Of a stretch of DNA of 27,034 nt, positions 26,175 to 27,034 are shown piece after piece; within the stretch, counting starts at the first letter, position 1, and each line of letters opens with the position of its first letter. The translations under genes were made by a program, and so were the position numbers. The stretch is taken from positions 1 through 27,034 of the forward strand of contig JAGLBQ010000160.1 of the NCBI GenBank assembly GCA_023146675.1. The letters are read 5' to 3'. This DNA is from Cocleimonas sp. (GTDB taxonomy: Bacteria > Pseudomonadota > Gammaproteobacteria > Thiotrichales > Thiotrichaceae). The notes below the pieces were generated by a model. That model searched no databases. It was given only the letters and a program-made list of their open reading frames with translations, and was not told the DNA's origin.

Positions 26175-26660
26175 TTAACGTGGCTGTTTGCTAATGAAGC
26201 TTCTTAATTGCTTTGGTGTTATTTTTCCAGACTGGTATGCCACAAGCTTGCCTTGAGGAGAGAAAATCATAAAGGTTGGCACGCCTGTTAATTTTCTTTT
26301 TGCTACTTTTTTGACATAAGCATCAAACTCTTTAACATTAGAGAGTAAGGTTGGAAAATTAATGCGATACTTTCTAATAATACTCTGAGCAATTCTTGCA
26401 TTCCCATCTAGCGATACACCAATAACTTTAGTATTTGGATAGGTACCAATAGATTTTACCATTTCAGGCATACCCGTCATACATATCTTGCATTTATGAT
26501 GCCAAGCTTCAACGATTGTCCACTGTCCTTTACCAACCTGATTGGAAATTGTTGCAAGCTTTCCTTTAGCTTCATTTTTAGCAACTAGCAGAGAGCCAAA
26601 GATAATAGCGGTTGAAATAATGATTGATAATGAGATTTTTCCAAAATGGAAATTTTTCAT
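26175..26660 (-). CDS. Membrane-anchored or exported thioredoxin-like protein (TlpA/redoxin type)
   Basis: A 161-residue protein with an N-terminal hydrophobic helix (about 8-27) lacking a clear cleavage site. A thioredoxin fold follows: WTIVEAWHHKCKICMTGMPEM with the redox pair Cys57-Cys60 (CKIC), GVSLDG near 81-86, and the cis-proline Pro128 in TGVPTFMIF. TlpA/ResA-like proteins reduce periplasmic disulfides, for example during cytochrome c maturation; no such partner gene is nearby. The usual WAxWCxxC is replaced by EAWHHKCKIC. I chose the ATG at 26660 because GGAG lies seven bases upstream; an in-frame ATG at 26696 would add 12 residues. Confidence 0.75.
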   Translation of the reverse strand: MKNFHFGKISLSIIISTAIIFGSLLVAKNEAKGKLATISNQVGKGQWTIVEAWHHKCKICMTGMPEMVKSIGTYPNTKVIGVSLDGNARIAQSIIRKYRINFPTLLSNVKEFDAYVKKVAKRKLTGVPTFMIFSPQGKLVAYQSGKITPKQLRSFISKQPR

Positions 26661-26804
26661 AGGTTGCTCCATGATATTTATAAGGTATATTTGCATTCCG
26701 TGGCAAAATTACTATTGATTTAACACCCAATTAAAGCCAAGCGATAAGATCATAAGTCATGCATTATATGCATAAAATAATATTATAACCATTTTAATCA
26801 GCTT

Positions 26805-27034
26805 TCATTCATTGCGAAATAGCTTTAATTGTACTTTACTCTGTTTTTCTGAGTCATGCCAAAGAACATCAAAATGCTTTTTAGCAACACCACGACTAAA
26901 AAAATAATCCTTAATACTCTCAGTGCGCTTTATTGCTACTGCCGACTTAACATCGAAAGAAGACATTTCAATAAATAATAAGGGATCATTCTTTAGTTTT
27001 GTCACCAACGTACTCAAAAACACCTCATTTGCTG
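26805..27034 (-). CDS. C-terminal end of an OmpA-domain-like protein (start beyond window)
   Basis: The frame is open from the right edge to a stop at 26805; the visible 76 codons read ANEVFLSTLVTKLKNDP..., and the gene must start outside. The pattern of a helix (TLVTKLKNDP), strand (LLFIEMSSF), helix (RTESIKDYFFSRGV) and strand (FDVLWH...VQLKLF) resembles the second half of an OmpA-type peptidoglycan-binding domain. However, the TDxxG motif and the usual asparagine-rich segment are not recognisable, so binding ability is doubtful. Tentative assignment. Confidence 0.45.
   Translation of the reverse strand, partial: ANEVFLSTLVTKLKNDPLLFIEMSSFDVKSAVAIKRTESIKDYFFSRGVAKKHFDVLWHDSEKQSKVQLKLFRNE

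Overview
This 27 kb window looks like chromosomal DNA of a low-GC, Gram-negative gammaproteobacterium. The evidence is a TonB-dependent receptor, lipoboxes, an OmpA-type outer membrane protein, msrPQ, a Kbp (YgaU) homologue, DapC and HtpX, all of proteobacterial type. A Thiotrichales-like sulfur oxidiser would fit the mix of CHAT/STAND protein, ankyrin lipoproteins and GlyGly-CTERM protein, but that placement is an inference. I see no rRNA, tRNA, CRISPR array or intact insertion sequence.

Layout. (1) 1-2868 (minus) is a large gene running off the left edge. It encodes a CHAT caspase-like protease fused to a STAND-type P-loop NTPase. (2) 3047-6273 (plus) is an iron/haem module: a Fur-box-like palindrome against a sigma70-like promoter, a haem-type TonB receptor and an HmuY-like lipoprotein. 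(3) 6459-7385 (minus) is a basic, proline-rich ankyrin lipoprotein, with REP-like palindromes on both sides. (4) 7763-8521 (plus) is a WaaE-like family 2 glycosyltransferase, tail-to-tail with a minus-strand group (12114 to 8525): secreted ankyrin protein, short endonuclease V and MFS transporter. (5) 12290-14028 (minus) is a BchI/ChlI-like AAA+ ATPase followed by a separate VWA protein, together resembling a split chelatase subunit D. (6) 14498-17120 (plus) holds Kbp, a YidB-like protein, a small DUF3592-like membrane protein and DapC. (7) 17124-18655 (minus) is the msrPQ methionine sulfoxide repair pair. (8) 18847-24369 (minus) holds an OmpA-family porin-like protein and a 1411-residue Ig-repeat surface protein with a GlyGly-CTERM tail and 525-bp internal tandem repeats. 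(9) 25034-25894 (plus) is HtpX. The gap before it contains a promoter/terminator pair on the minus strand that could define a small RNA. (10) A redoxin and the tail of an OmpA-like gene, both minus, close the window.

Much of the content serves the cell envelope: haem capture, LPS core assembly, peptidoglycan attachment, surface display, periplasmic oxidative repair and membrane proteolysis. The best candidates for a little-described system are the CHAT-STAND protein, which has the architecture of a single-protein immune or cell-death switch, and the putative small RNA next to htpX.
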